From Blastochloris viridis (GTDB lineage Bacteria; Pseudomonadota; Alphaproteobacteria; Rhizobiales; Xanthobacteraceae): a DNA stretch of 64,000 nt. The notes beneath the pieces were generated by a model that was not told the DNA's origin, did no database searches, and saw only the letters and a list, made by a program, of their open reading frames with translations. The position numbers and the translations under genes are program-made. The DNA lies in the NCBI RefSeq assembly GCF_001402875.1, contig NZ_CP012946.1:2272001-2336000 (forward strand). The letters run 5' to 3'. Shown here one piece after another: positions 7,787 to 15,685 of this stretch. Every line of letters starts with the position of its first letter. Within the stretch, counting starts at the first letter, position 1.

Positions 7787-9796
7787 ATGCTGTCGATTCA
7801 GGACGTCATCGATCCGGTGCTTGTCGAGCGCGTTTCCGAGGCCACGGTGCTCGGCCTGGACATCGGCTCGCGGGCGGCGAAGGGCGTGCTGCTCCACGAT
7901 GGAGAGGCGTTCGTTGCCAAGGTCTGGACCGGCGTGAACATGCAGGTCACCGCCGACGAACTGCTTGCCGACCTGCTCGGTCTGGCAAATCTGAGCGAGG
8001 CTGATATCGATTATGCCGTCGGCACCGGCTATGGCCGGGTGGCGCTGCGCTTTGACAACATCCCCAGCGAAATCATCACCGAGATTGCCTGCCATGCCAT
8101 GGGGGCGCATTTTCTCAATGCAGCAACCCGGACGATCGTCGACATCGGCGGGCAGGATTCCAAGGCGATCCAGGTTGATCCCGACACCGGAAAAGTTGCC
8201 AAGTTCATCATGAACGACAAGTGCGCAGCCGGAACCGGGCGTTTCCTGGAGAAGGCCGCGGCTCTGCTCGACTATACCGTCAAGGAGGTCGGCCCGGCCT
8301 CGCTTGAAGCCAGTTCGCATCCGCAGATCAGCAGCCAATGCACGGTGTTCGCCGAATCGGAGATCATTTCGCTGCGGGCCCGCGGCGTGCCGCGGCAGGA
8401 TATCGCCGCCGGCATCCACTTTGCTTCAGCCCGGCGCGTGCGCAATCTGGTCAGCAAGGTTCCGCTGCAAGAGGATCTCGTTTTCACCGGCGGGGTCTCG
8501 AACAATGCCGGCATGAAGCACGCGCTGGAGGTGCTGATCGGCTTTCCGATCAAGCCGACTCGGATCGATGCCATTTATGCCGGCGCGCTTGGAGCGGCGA
8601 TCTATGCCCAACAATTCCTGACGGAGCGGCGCCGCACCTTGGCGCGCCAGACCAGCACTGGATGTGACGTCTCCGACGTGACCGCGCGCATCGCCCTGGC
8701 CGAAGCCCGGTTCGTCGCCCGCACCGATGTCAAGAAGGCGGCGTATCTGTGCAACTACACCCCGGTCGAGTTGCTCGGTGCGTCGGGGGCGGCGTTCATT
8801 CGCCTGCTGAAATGCGGCAGCTCCGAGGATGTCTCGCGCGGAGAGCGCATCACCAAGAGCGTATTCTGCGACTTCACCAAAGCGGTGCTCGGCCAGTTCG
8901 AAACCAAAACACCTGTGAACGAGGCGGTCGACCAAGTATTCACCTTTTACACCTGCGACGCGATGCGGGCGACATCGCAGGCGATCGACAATTTCTACCG
9001 CCCGGCGCGCGGCTACATCGTCCCGCGCAATGCCGATCGCGAGGGCTCGCGCGCCTTCTTCCGCTCCGAAATCCTGAGCTTCCGAGGTGACCTCGAACAG
9101 CTCACCGGTCGCGAAATCCATGATGAGGACGTGCAGGCGCAGATCGGCCTGTTCAACCGCGTCCGCGCCATCGTGCGCGATATCTCGGCCCTGCGCAAAC
9201 GGCGAAACCCGCCGCTGGATGGGCGCGCCTTTCTTGAAATCGCACGCGCGGCGGCGACATTGGAGGCCGAAGAGCTGATCCCGTTGCTGGAAGAGGTGCG
9301 TGAACGACTCACCCGCGTGCCGGACCAGGGGGCGCGGCGGCTTAGGCTGATGATGTGCGGCGGCATCATCGCCGACGGTGATCGCAAGATCCTCGATCTT
9401 GTCGAGGACGAGATCGGCGCCGCCATCGTGGTCGAGGATCACTGCACCGGTCTCAGCCCATTCTATCAAGACACCAACGCCGCCGGCGATCCGTGGCGCG
9501 CGCTCGCCGAGGCCTATCTGGACCGTGCGCCGTGCGCCCGTCAGGTTCCGCTTGATCGTCGGGTGGAGTTCGCGGTGAACCTCGCGCGCGAATACGACGT
9601 CGACGGCGTGCTGTTCACCTACCTCAAGTTCTGTCCCTGCTACGGGCTGACCAAGGGAAAATTCCTCAACGCCTTTCAGGAGGCGGGCTTTCCGGTGCTG
9701 GAACTGGCCAACGATTATTCTCAAGGCGACGACGGTCAGATCAAGACACGGCTTGAGGCGTTCGTGGAAGTTCTGACCGAGAAAGCGGAGGCATGA
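7787..9796 (+). CDS. Fusion of activase ATPase with 2-hydroxyacyl-CoA dehydratase/double-cubane-type subunit
   Basis: This 669-residue protein combines two functions that are usually separate. Residues 1 to about 290 are a complete activase domain (GLDIGSRAAKG, GTGYGR, IDIGGQDSKAI, KCAAGTGRFLE with Cys146, SSQCTVFAES with Cys185, TGGVSNN). Residues from about 305 to the end are an HGD-D (COG1775-like) reductase subunit with blocks YLCNYTPVELLGA, KSVFCDFTK, FTFYTCDAMRA, EDHCTGLSPFY, APCAR and LKFCPCYG. These cysteines are candidate Fe-S ligands. Known relatives are 2-hydroxyglutaryl-CoA dehydratase, benzoyl-CoA reductase and the double-cubane cluster proteins. The ATG at 7787 is 38 nt after the previous stop. 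The substrate cannot be read from sequence; a CoA ester is not implied by any neighbour. Confidence 0.88.
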   Translation: MLSIQDVIDPVLVERVSEATVLGLDIGSRAAKGVLLHDGEAFVAKVWTGVNMQVTADELLADLLGLANLSEADIDYAVGTGYGRVALRFDNIPSEIITEIACHAMGAHFLNAATRTIVDIGGQDSKAIQVDPDTGKVAKFIMNDKCAAGTGRFLEKAAALLDYTVKEVGPASLEASSHPQISSQCTVFAESEIISLRARGVPRQDIAAGIHFASARRVRNLVSKVPLQEDLVFTGGVSNNAGMKHALEVLIGFPIKPTRIDAIYAGALGAAIYAQQFLTERRRTLARQTSTGCDVSDVTARIALAEARFVARTDVKKAAYLCNYTPVELLGASGAAFIRLLKCGSSEDVSRGERITKSVFCDFTKAVLGQFETKTPVNEAVDQVFTFYTCDAMRATSQAIDNFYRPARGYIVPRNADREGSRAFFRSEILSFRGDLEQLTGREIHDEDVQAQIGLFNRVRAIVRDISALRKRRNPPLDGRAFLEIARAAATLEAEELIPLLEEVRERLTRVPDQGARRLRLMMCGGIIADGDRKILDLVEDEIGAAIVVEDHCTGLSPFYQDTNAAGDPWRALAEAYLDRAPCARQVPLDRRVEFAVNLAREYDVDGVLFTYLKFCPCYGLTKGKFLNAFQEAGFPVLELANDYSQGDDGQIKTRLEAFVEVLTEKAEA

Positions 9797-9797
9797 G

Positions 9798-11096
9798 ATG
9801 GCATCGACCGGAATTGCGGCTGCCGGCCAGGGATTGAACCTTCTCGACCTGACACGGGTGCGTAGCGGCACGCAGACAGAGAAGCTCCGCACCACCGAAG
9901 CGCTCGACAGCCAGCTCGCCTATATGGAGGAGACGCGGCGCGACCACGGCTACTCCCCAGCGGTAGCGCGCCTGTTCGATCTTGTGCTCGATTTCATCGA
10001 CGATGCCGAGGGTGCGGCGCGTAACGGTCGCGGCGTGGCGTGGACCAGCGTGCCATTTCTTGCGCCGCTGTTCTATGCCAGCGACACACTGCCGATCCCG
10101 ATCAGCGAACTCGGGCGGCTCGGCTCCAGCGACTCGTTGGCGGCCGCCGAAGACTATTTTCAGTTGCCCAAGGAATCCTGTGCCATGGTTGGCGCGATTC
10201 TGGGCGAATTTTATCTGCGTGCCGCGCAGACGCCGCGTCGCCTGGTGGTCTACAACGCCCAGTGCGAGCCGCTGAACCTCGCCTGGGAGCTGCTCAAGGA
10301 CGAGGGCTTTGAGGTGTTCCGGGTCGAGGCGGTCAATCGCCCGAATGTCGCCGACGACGCCGAGCGGGTGGCGCAGCTTCAAGCGTTCTTGGCCGACGAA
10401 CTGGTCGATCTGGTGCGCTGGCTGACGGGAGGGCCGCTCGACGAAACCCGGTTGGCCGGCGAGATCCGCCGCGCCAACCGCATCCTGGCAAAGCTGCGCC
10501 GCATTCTACGACTGCGGGTCCGTGACCCACTCTATATCCGCAGCTTGGCGACGATGTATGTGCTGATGGGCATGACGCATTATTTTGGCAAGCCCGAGCA
10601 ATACGAGGACGTGCTCGACACGCTGATCGAGGAGCTTGAAGCCTCTGCGGCCGCGCCGCGCCCTGCCGACAAGCTGGTGCGGCTGGCCTGGGTCGGCGGA
10701 CGCGGCCAGGAATTCGGCGTCTACAAGACCATCGACGATGCCGGCGGCACCATCACCGCGTGGCACAATGCTGACGACTGGACGCGCGATTACCGCGAGG
10801 ACCTGCCTCCACTGGAAGCCTATGCCGACTATATCGTGACAGCGCGCACGCTCGGCTCTCCGGTACGCCAGCTTCAGCGGATCGAGGAATACCTGCCGGA
10901 GTTCGGCGCGCAGGGCATCCTGTTTTATGGGTATATCGGGTGCTCGTTCGGCAGCGTGCATCGGGAGATACAGGCCGAATATTTTCGCCGTCGCGGCATC
11001 CAGGGGATTTTCCTGGAAGGCTCGTTCCAGGTCGGCCCGCCCACCGGCCAATTATTGACCCGCGTCCGCGCCTTCGTGGAAATGCTGTCGCGCTGA
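9798..11096 (+). CDS. 2-hydroxyacyl-CoA dehydratase/double-cubane-type second subunit, cassette A
   Basis: This 432-residue HGD-D-like protein should be the partner of the reductase half of the preceding fusion. Recognisable blocks are WTSVPFLAPLFYASDTLPIP, YNAQCEPLNLAWELL, MGMTHYFGKPEQYEDVLDTL, EDLPPLEAYADYI, GILFYGYIGCSFGSVH and IFLEGSFQVGPPTGQLLTRV. It has fewer cysteines than the alpha-like subunit, so the two probably carry different clusters or only one carries the active site. The ATG begins one base after the upstream stop and follows GGAGG. Close similarity in order and blocks to the gene at 16948-18165 marks it as a paralogue. Substrate unknown. Confidence 0.85.
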   Translation: MASTGIAAAGQGLNLLDLTRVRSGTQTEKLRTTEALDSQLAYMEETRRDHGYSPAVARLFDLVLDFIDDAEGAARNGRGVAWTSVPFLAPLFYASDTLPIPISELGRLGSSDSLAAAEDYFQLPKESCAMVGAILGEFYLRAAQTPRRLVVYNAQCEPLNLAWELLKDEGFEVFRVEAVNRPNVADDAERVAQLQAFLADELVDLVRWLTGGPLDETRLAGEIRRANRILAKLRRILRLRVRDPLYIRSLATMYVLMGMTHYFGKPEQYEDVLDTLIEELEASAAAPRPADKLVRLAWVGGRGQEFGVYKTIDDAGGTITAWHNADDWTRDYREDLPPLEAYADYIVTARTLGSPVRQLQRIEEYLPEFGAQGILFYGYIGCSFGSVHREIQAEYFRRRGIQGIFLEGSFQVGPPTGQLLTRVRAFVEMLSR

Positions 11097-11511
11097 AGCA
11101 TGACACACAAATAGAGCGCCGCTTGTGCAGGTTCTGGGAAGCCACGTCGGGCTCATCCCAAAAATCTCGAACCTCATCACGGTCTGAGGCAACCCTCAAA
11201 AAACGGGTCCCGGCTTGATCGGCCGGACTCCGGCTCACGCTGGTTGCCCTTCCGATCAGCGACAGAAAATCACGCGCGTCATTTTGAACGGAGTGCCGCC
11301 GCCGTCGCCTCCGACAGCGGAAGAACCTGCGCCGAATCCGCCGGAGGGCGCGAGCCATGGGCCGGTTTCGCAGTGATCAGCGTCGCGCTTCATCACGACA
11401 GGAGTGGACCCCAACCTCGCCAATTTACGCTAGATATTTTCTATAGCATACATTAATGGTAGACGGAATTGCTCATTCATTTCGTCCCACGCCAAATAGC
11501 GGATTCGCGCG
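11097..11511. other. Intergenic stretch; promoter region of the rrf2 gene at its right end
   Basis: These 415 nt hold no convincing gene. The left three quarters are GC-rich and unremarkable. The last 90 nt turn AT-rich and contain the direct and inverted motifs listed separately. No clear terminator follows cassette A. Confidence 0.5.
11430..11461 (+). promoter_or_regulatory. Candidate Rrf2 autoregulatory site
   Basis: An imperfect palindrome CTAGATATTTTCTATAG (11430-11446) overlaps a 21-nt element at 11441-11461 of the form CTATAG-N2-TAC-N3-AATGGTA. The same element, 16 of 21 bases identical, occurs at 14458-14478 upstream of cassette B. It lies about 50 nt before the regulator's GTG, in a strongly AT-rich pocket. 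Binding by the neighbouring Rrf2 protein is inference. Confidence 0.45.
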
Positions 11512-11961
11512 GTGCTGACAGCAAAAGGAAAATACGGTCTCAAGGCCCTCGTACATTTGGCCACCTTGGAACGCGGCGAGACCACCCAGGCAGTCGAGAT
11601 CGCAACGGCCAACAATATCCCGAAAAAATTCCTGGACGCGATCCTCGGCGATCTGCGCAACGCGGGTATTGTTCTCGCCAAGAAAGGTCCAGGCGGCGGC
11701 TACATGCTGGCGCGGCCCGCCAGTGAAATTAAAGTCGGAGACGCGGTGCGCATGCTCGACGGGCCGCTCGCCCCTATTCTCTGCGCGAGCCGGACCGCCT
11801 TTCACCCGTGCCAGGATTGTGACGACGTGACCGACTGTGCCGTACGTCTCACGATGGTTCGCGTGCGAGATGCGATCTCGGAGGTGCTCGACCGCATGAC
11901 GGTTGCTGATATGCTCACGATCGGCAAGGTCAAGCAGCCTGCGATCATCTATCATATTTAG
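11512..11961 (+). CDS. Rrf2-family transcriptional regulator, probably Fe-S sensing
   Basis: This 149-residue Rrf2 regulator has an N-terminal winged helix (MLTAKGKYGLKALVHLA, then IPKKFLDAILGDLRNAGIV and KKGPGGGYMLARPA) and a cysteine loop with Cys91, Cys100, Cys103 and Cys109. IscR and NsrR relatives use three cysteines in this loop to bind a [2Fe-2S] or [4Fe-4S] cluster, so redox, iron-sulfur or sulfur status is the likely signal. CymR, a sulfur regulator, is another family member. The GTG at 11512 is the chosen start. The gene sits alone between cassette A and the ABC transporter, which makes it the prime candidate regulator of the whole 3-21 kb island. That target set is inferred. Confidence 0.85.
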   Translation: MLTAKGKYGLKALVHLATLERGETTQAVEIATANNIPKKFLDAILGDLRNAGIVLAKKGPGGGYMLARPASEIKVGDAVRMLDGPLAPILCASRTAFHPCQDCDDVTDCAVRLTMVRVRDAISEVLDRMTVADMLTIGKVKQPAIIYHI

Positions 11962-12142
11962 GAGCGTGAACCGCGGACCGCTGTTGTGGAGCCGGCATTC
12001 GACGCCGGGAGCATCGCCTGCAGCGCGGGAACCGATTCAGCATGAGACCACCCGACCTGACGATTCCTCAAGCGCCGATCTGACTCCATCAAATCAGGCG
12101 CATTGAGGGTTTCGTCCACGAGGCCAGCACGGCGGCTTCACC

Positions 12143-12949
12143 TCACCAAGTTGCGTCGAGTCCAAGCTCGGCCAGCACCCGATGACGTAGGTTCGTCAGA
12201 TGCGGATCGCCGCGCCGGCGGGGGTAGGGCCGGTCATTGGCGATCTCGGCCTTGATGCGGGCCGGACGGTCACTCAGCACGATCACGCGCTGCGCCAAGA
12301 ACAGCGCTTCTTCCACATCGTGGGTGACCAGCAACGCCGTGAAACCAGAACGCTGCCAGAGTGCGACCAACTCGGCCTGCATGACGATTCGGGTGAGCGA
12401 GTCGAGTTTGCCGAGCGGCTCATCGAGAATCAGCAGGCTTGGCTCGTTGACCAACGCCCGTGCCAGTGCCGCACGCTGCGCCATGCCGCCGGAAAGCTGG
12501 TGCGGATAGGCGTTGGCAAACGCCGAGAGTCCGACGAGACGAAGCACGTCGTCGATGCGGGAGCGACGCTGGCGGAGCTGGCCGCGTGCCTCTGGGCCGA
12601 GCGCAGCATTCTGCCACACCGTGCGCCATGGAAAGAGCGTCGGATCCTGAAACACCACCACGCGGGAGGGATCCGGCCCTTCGATTTGCCGGCCGTCGAC
12701 CCGCAGCGTGCCTTCGCTCGGCAGATCGAGGCCAGCAACCAGCCGCAGCAGAGTCGACTTGCCGCAGCCGCTTGGGCCGAGCAGGGCAACGAACTCGCCG
12801 GGCGCAACCGCGAGGTCGATGTGGTCGAGTACCGGCAGAGGCTCGCCGCCAAGGTTGAACCGGTGGCTGACGTCGAGGACTTCGAGCGTCGTGCCTGTGC
12901 TCTCCGGTTGGGTTTCCGGCTCCTTCGTCTGAACGTTGGCGGTCACCAT
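12143..12949 (-). CDS. ABC transporter ATP-binding protein (SsuB/TauB/NrtD-like)
   Basis: This 268-residue nucleotide-binding subunit has Walker A GPSGCGKST, Q-loop VFQDPTLFPW, signature LSGGMAQR, Walker B LLILDEPLGKLD and switch histidine VTHDVEEA. These are the usual features of sulfonate/taurine/nitrate importers. The ATG at 12949 overlaps the permease stop by 7 nt, so the two are co-translated. It should energise import of ligands captured by one or more of the three Tat-exported binding proteins at 0.9-6.6 kb, which have no other permease or ATPase in view. The C-terminal PYPRRRGDPHLTNLRHRV segment is typical of this subfamily. Confidence 0.93.
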   Translation of the reverse strand: MVTANVQTKEPETQPESTGTTLEVLDVSHRFNLGGEPLPVLDHIDLAVAPGEFVALLGPSGCGKSTLLRLVAGLDLPSEGTLRVDGRQIEGPDPSRVVVFQDPTLFPWRTVWQNAALGPEARGQLRQRRSRIDDVLRLVGLSAFANAYPHQLSGGMAQRAALARALVNEPSLLILDEPLGKLDSLTRIVMQAELVALWQRSGFTALLVTHDVEEALFLAQRVIVLSDRPARIKAEIANDRPYPRRRGDPHLTNLRHRVLAELGLDATW

Positions 12950-13980
12950 TGCACCAGCCCCTTCTGCCAGGACAACAGATGGTCGCGGGCGCGGAACAAC
13001 AGTGTGATCAACCCGGAGCACGCCAGCGCCATGATGAACAGCGCGGTGTACATGTTGGCGTAGGCGGCCCAGCCCTGGGCCCACTGCAGGTACCAGCCGA
13101 GGCCCGACTTCACGCCGAGCATCTCAGCGACGACCAGCACCGCGAACGAGCTTCCGAGCCCCATGAACAGGCCGACGAACACGTAGGGCATGGCCGCGGG
13201 AATCGCGACCTTGAGCACCAGGAAACGCTGGCTGGCCCCGAGGGTACGGCCGACGTCGTAATAGGTGCTATTGACGCCGGCGATGCCGGACCAGGTTAGC
13301 ACGGTCACCGGAAACCCGGTCGCGAGCGCGATCAGGAACGTGCTGGCGCTCATGCTCGATGGAAAGACAAAGAAGGCGAGCGGCAGCCACGCGGTTGCTG
13401 GCAGCGGTCCAATGAAACGCAGGATGGGATGGATCCAATACCCGGCCTTCTGCGACCATCCAATCGAAACGCCGGCAACGAAACCGAAGACGGCGCCGAT
13501 CACGTAGCCGCCGGCGAGCAAACGGCCTGACGCGAGAACGCAGTCGATCAGGCGTGAGTTGTCGTCGACCAGCACTTCGAAAATTGCTTGGGGGGGAGGG
13601 AAGAACGGCATCGGCAGCAGCGCCGCTTTTGCAGTTGCGATCTCCCAGACCAGCGTCAACGCTGCCAGCGCAGTGAGCCATGGCGCCGCCCGGCGGATGC
13701 GCCTCAGCGGCCCAATCCAACGGCTCGCGAGGGTCAACACTGCGATTGTTCCCGCCACCGCCCCGAGCAGAAGCGCGAACTCGTGCGTCCGTTCCCATGT
13801 GCTGTCGGCGATGTCCGGCCAAAAGGAGCTGACGCCGGCGGTGGCGAGCCAGGCAGAACTCGCAAGCAGGCCGCCGATCCAGCATCGCGCGATCTCGGCG
13901 AACGTGTCACGGTCCGGCCTTGGCGTCGCGTCGGCGACAGAGGTTACGGTCGCGACATCCTCAAAGGTCGAGTTGGTCAT
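12943..13980 (-). CDS. ABC transporter permease (SsuC/TauC/NrtB-like)
   Basis: This 345-residue inner-membrane permease has a perfect GGAGG before the ATG at 13980. The hydrophobic segments begin at about residue 35. The BPD_transp_1 core includes IGPLPATAWLPLAFFVF and the EAA-like loop YDVGRTLGASQRFLVLKVAIPAAMPYVFVGL. The N-terminal part adds extra membrane segments compared with the roughly 250-residue family norm. Upstream in the same direction is the short ORF at 14007-14369; downstream, overlapping by 7 nt, is the ATP-binding gene. Together they form one transporter unit placed between the two reductase cassettes. Confidence 0.92.
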   Translation of the reverse strand: MTNSTFEDVATVTSVADATPRPDRDTFAEIARCWIGGLLASSAWLATAGVSSFWPDIADSTWERTHEFALLLGAVAGTIAVLTLASRWIGPLRRIRRAAPWLTALAALTLVWEIATAKAALLPMPFFPPPQAIFEVLVDDNSRLIDCVLASGRLLAGGYVIGAVFGFVAGVSIGWSQKAGYWIHPILRFIGPLPATAWLPLAFFVFPSSMSASTFLIALATGFPVTVLTWSGIAGVNSTYYDVGRTLGASQRFLVLKVAIPAAMPYVFVGLFMGLGSSFAVLVVAEMLGVKSGLGWYLQWAQGWAAYANMYTALFIMALACSGLITLLFRARDHLLSWQKGLVQW

Positions 13981-14006
13981 GGGGCCTCCGTTCAAGACAA
14001 TGGGGT

Positions 14007-14369
14007 TCAGATCAGGACGCCGTCTTGGATCCGTTTCGCGAGCTTGACAGGATCGGCGCTGCGCGTTGCCAGCTCGATCAAGGAAACTGTCTTGAACGTT
14101 CCAGCCCGATCGGTGATTGCGATCTCCCTCGCAAAGCAACGTCCCACGCCTGTCGACAGAGGCAGCCCCGACAGCAAGGCAGCGCGTCGAGCCACGGTGC
14201 GTGCCGGAAGTGTTTCACCCATCAAATCACGGCGCAGGACGGTCGCTCCGACGGCCCCGCCGACCGCCAACCCGACGCGGCGAGAGGCGACGCACGAAGG
14301 CGCCGCGCGCGATGTAACGTCTCGCTTCTGCATCTTGTCGTGATCCGGCGCAGACACGAGACCCTCCAT
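14007..14369 (-). CDS. Short Tat-signal ORF resembling an internally deleted binding protein
   Basis: This is an open frame of about 120 residues, 26 nt upstream of the permease. It has a possible twin-arginine signal (ASRRVGLAVGGAVGA) but lacks the ligand-binding core. Its last roughly 50 residues resemble the C-terminal tail of the nearby binding proteins (FAREI, then LATRSADPVKLAKRIQDGVL, compare TTDTKKFADRV and STDPNKFAARI). That looks like a solute-binding gene with an internal deletion of some 200 residues, or a short tail-like accessory protein. The start is uncertain: ATG at 14369, with a TTG further up and an ATG further down as alternatives. A tandem 15-nt repeat (14376-14405) lies just upstream. 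Confidence 0.4.
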   Translation of the reverse strand: MEGLVSAPDHDKMQKRDVTSRAAPSCVASRRVGLAVGGAVGATVLRRDLMGETLPARTVARRAALLSGLPLSTGVGRCFAREIAITDRAGTFKTVSLIELATRSADPVKLAKRIQDGVLI

Positions 14370-14375
14370 GACAAT

Positions 14376-14405
14376 GGCGATGAGCACATCGGCGATGAGC
14401 ACATC
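14376..14405. repeat. Tandem 15-nt duplication
   Basis: Two perfect copies of GGCGATGAGCACATC stand head to tail. They lie upstream of, or at the 5 prime end of, the short Tat-signal ORF. In the minus frame they would encode a repeated LIADV unit. Probably a slippage duplication. Confidence 0.7.
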
Positions 14406-14457
14406 GTCCGCAACGGCCGCCGAGGTCGGCAGGACTGCCAAGGTAGCACGCAGTCTG

Positions 14458-14478
14458 CTATAGTCTACTGGAATGGTA
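14458..14478 (+). promoter_or_regulatory. Second copy of the Rrf2-region element
   Basis: CTATAG-N2-TAC-N3-AATGGTA, matching the element upstream of the rrf2 gene at 16 of 21 positions. It sits in an AT-rich pocket in the divergent gap between the ABC operon and cassette B, 138 nt before the activase start. It could control both directions. Regulation by the Rrf2 protein is inference. Confidence 0.45.
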
Positions 14479-14616
14479 TTTTATTTATTGCCTCACCCGG
14501 AGCGATGCCTTACCCTTGATCTGATGGACGGCTCGACCATCGATTTGTGCGCCGGCTGCGCGCGGACGATCGATGCCGAGCAGCGATAAAAGGCAACAGT
14601 TCATGAGGGACCGTGC

Positions 14617-15669
14617 ATGAAGATCAGCGACATCGCCGGAGCGACGCCGTGGCGCCACGCGCCGAGGCATCCTGTCGTCGGCCTCGACATTGGCTCGCGC
14701 GGATCGAAGGGGGTGCTGCTGACGCCCAGCGAAATTCACACGACGTTCGTCGCGACCGGCCTCTACATGCAGGAGACTGCCGACGAGTTGCTCGCGCGTT
14801 TGCTCCAACAGGCCGGATTTGAGCGCCGCGAGGTGAGGTTCATCGTCGGGACCGGATACGGCCGAATTTCTCTGCGCTACGAGGACATCCCCTATCAGGT
14901 CGTCACCGAGATCACCTGCCACGCCATGGGCGCGCACGCGTTGAACCCGCACACACAGACGATCATCGACATCGGCGGCCAGGATTCCAAGGCCATCCGG
15001 ATTGACCCCGCGACCGGCAAGGTGGTGCAGTTCGTCATGAACGACAAATGCGCCGCCGGCACCGGCCGCTTCCTGGAAAAGGCCGCCGTGCTGCTCGGGC
15101 TCGACCTTGACGAACTTGGCCCGGTTGCGCTGGCGGCGACCGAGCCGGCGCAGATCTCAAGCCAATGCGTGGTGTTCGCGGAATCGGAGATGGTGTCGCT
15201 GCGCGCGCGCGGCGAGCGCCATGGCGATGGGCAGGCGCGCGCCAACATTGCGGCCGGCATTCACGCCGCCTCGGCGCGGCGCGTCAAGACCTTGCTGGGC
15301 CGCGTCGGCACCGAACCGGAACTCGTGTTCACTGGCGGTGTCGCCAACAATGTCGGCATGCGGCGGGCCCTGGAGGAACTGATTGGCTCCAAGTTCGCCG
15401 CGGACCCGATCGACATGATCTTTGCCGGCGCGCTCGGCGCTGCCGTGCATGCCGGACGGTTCGCCGCGAGTGCGAGCGCAGGCGACACACCGGCGCTGGT
15501 TCGTCAGAATGGTGAGTCCGCCAGCACTTCACCGGGGGAGGCCAATGGCTTGGCCCCGGATGCGAGGACGAGTCACCGCCGGCACGACACCCCTGCCGCC
15601 GCTGACTTCGAAATCTCGACAGCAACGGTGGCGCGATCGCGCCGGCTTGCCGCGCGTGCCTACGAGTGA
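14617..15669 (+). CDS. 2-hydroxyacyl-CoA dehydratase-type activase (BadF/HgdC ATPase), cassette B
   Basis: This 350-residue ASKHA ATPase carries every family motif: GLDIGSRGSKGVLL, GTGYGR, IDIGGQDSKAI, KCAAGTGRFLE with Cys145, SSQCVVFAESEMVS with Cys184, and TGGVANN. The two cysteines are the expected ligands of the dimer-bridging [4Fe-4S] cluster. Residues beyond about 285 form a low-complexity Ala/Ser/Thr-rich tail absent from the cassette A activase. It lies where the linker of the cassette A fusion would be, so the tail may be a relic of fusion or fission. It is first in a three-gene plus-strand operon. The ATG is at 14617. Confidence 0.9.
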   Translation: MKISDIAGATPWRHAPRHPVVGLDIGSRGSKGVLLTPSEIHTTFVATGLYMQETADELLARLLQQAGFERREVRFIVGTGYGRISLRYEDIPYQVVTEITCHAMGAHALNPHTQTIIDIGGQDSKAIRIDPATGKVVQFVMNDKCAAGTGRFLEKAAVLLGLDLDELGPVALAATEPAQISSQCVVFAESEMVSLRARGERHGDGQARANIAAGIHAASARRVKTLLGRVGTEPELVFTGGVANNVGMRRALEELIGSKFAADPIDMIFAGALGAAVHAGRFAASASAGDTPALVRQNGESASTSPGEANGLAPDARTSHRRHDTPAAADFEISTATVARSRRLAARAYE

Positions 15670-15685
15670 CAGCGGAGAGACGATC

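Noticed and set aside
15422..15685. Upstream start for the cassette B alpha-like subunit
   Set aside because: The extension lies inside the activase gene in another frame; the ATG at 15686 has its own ribosome-binding site.
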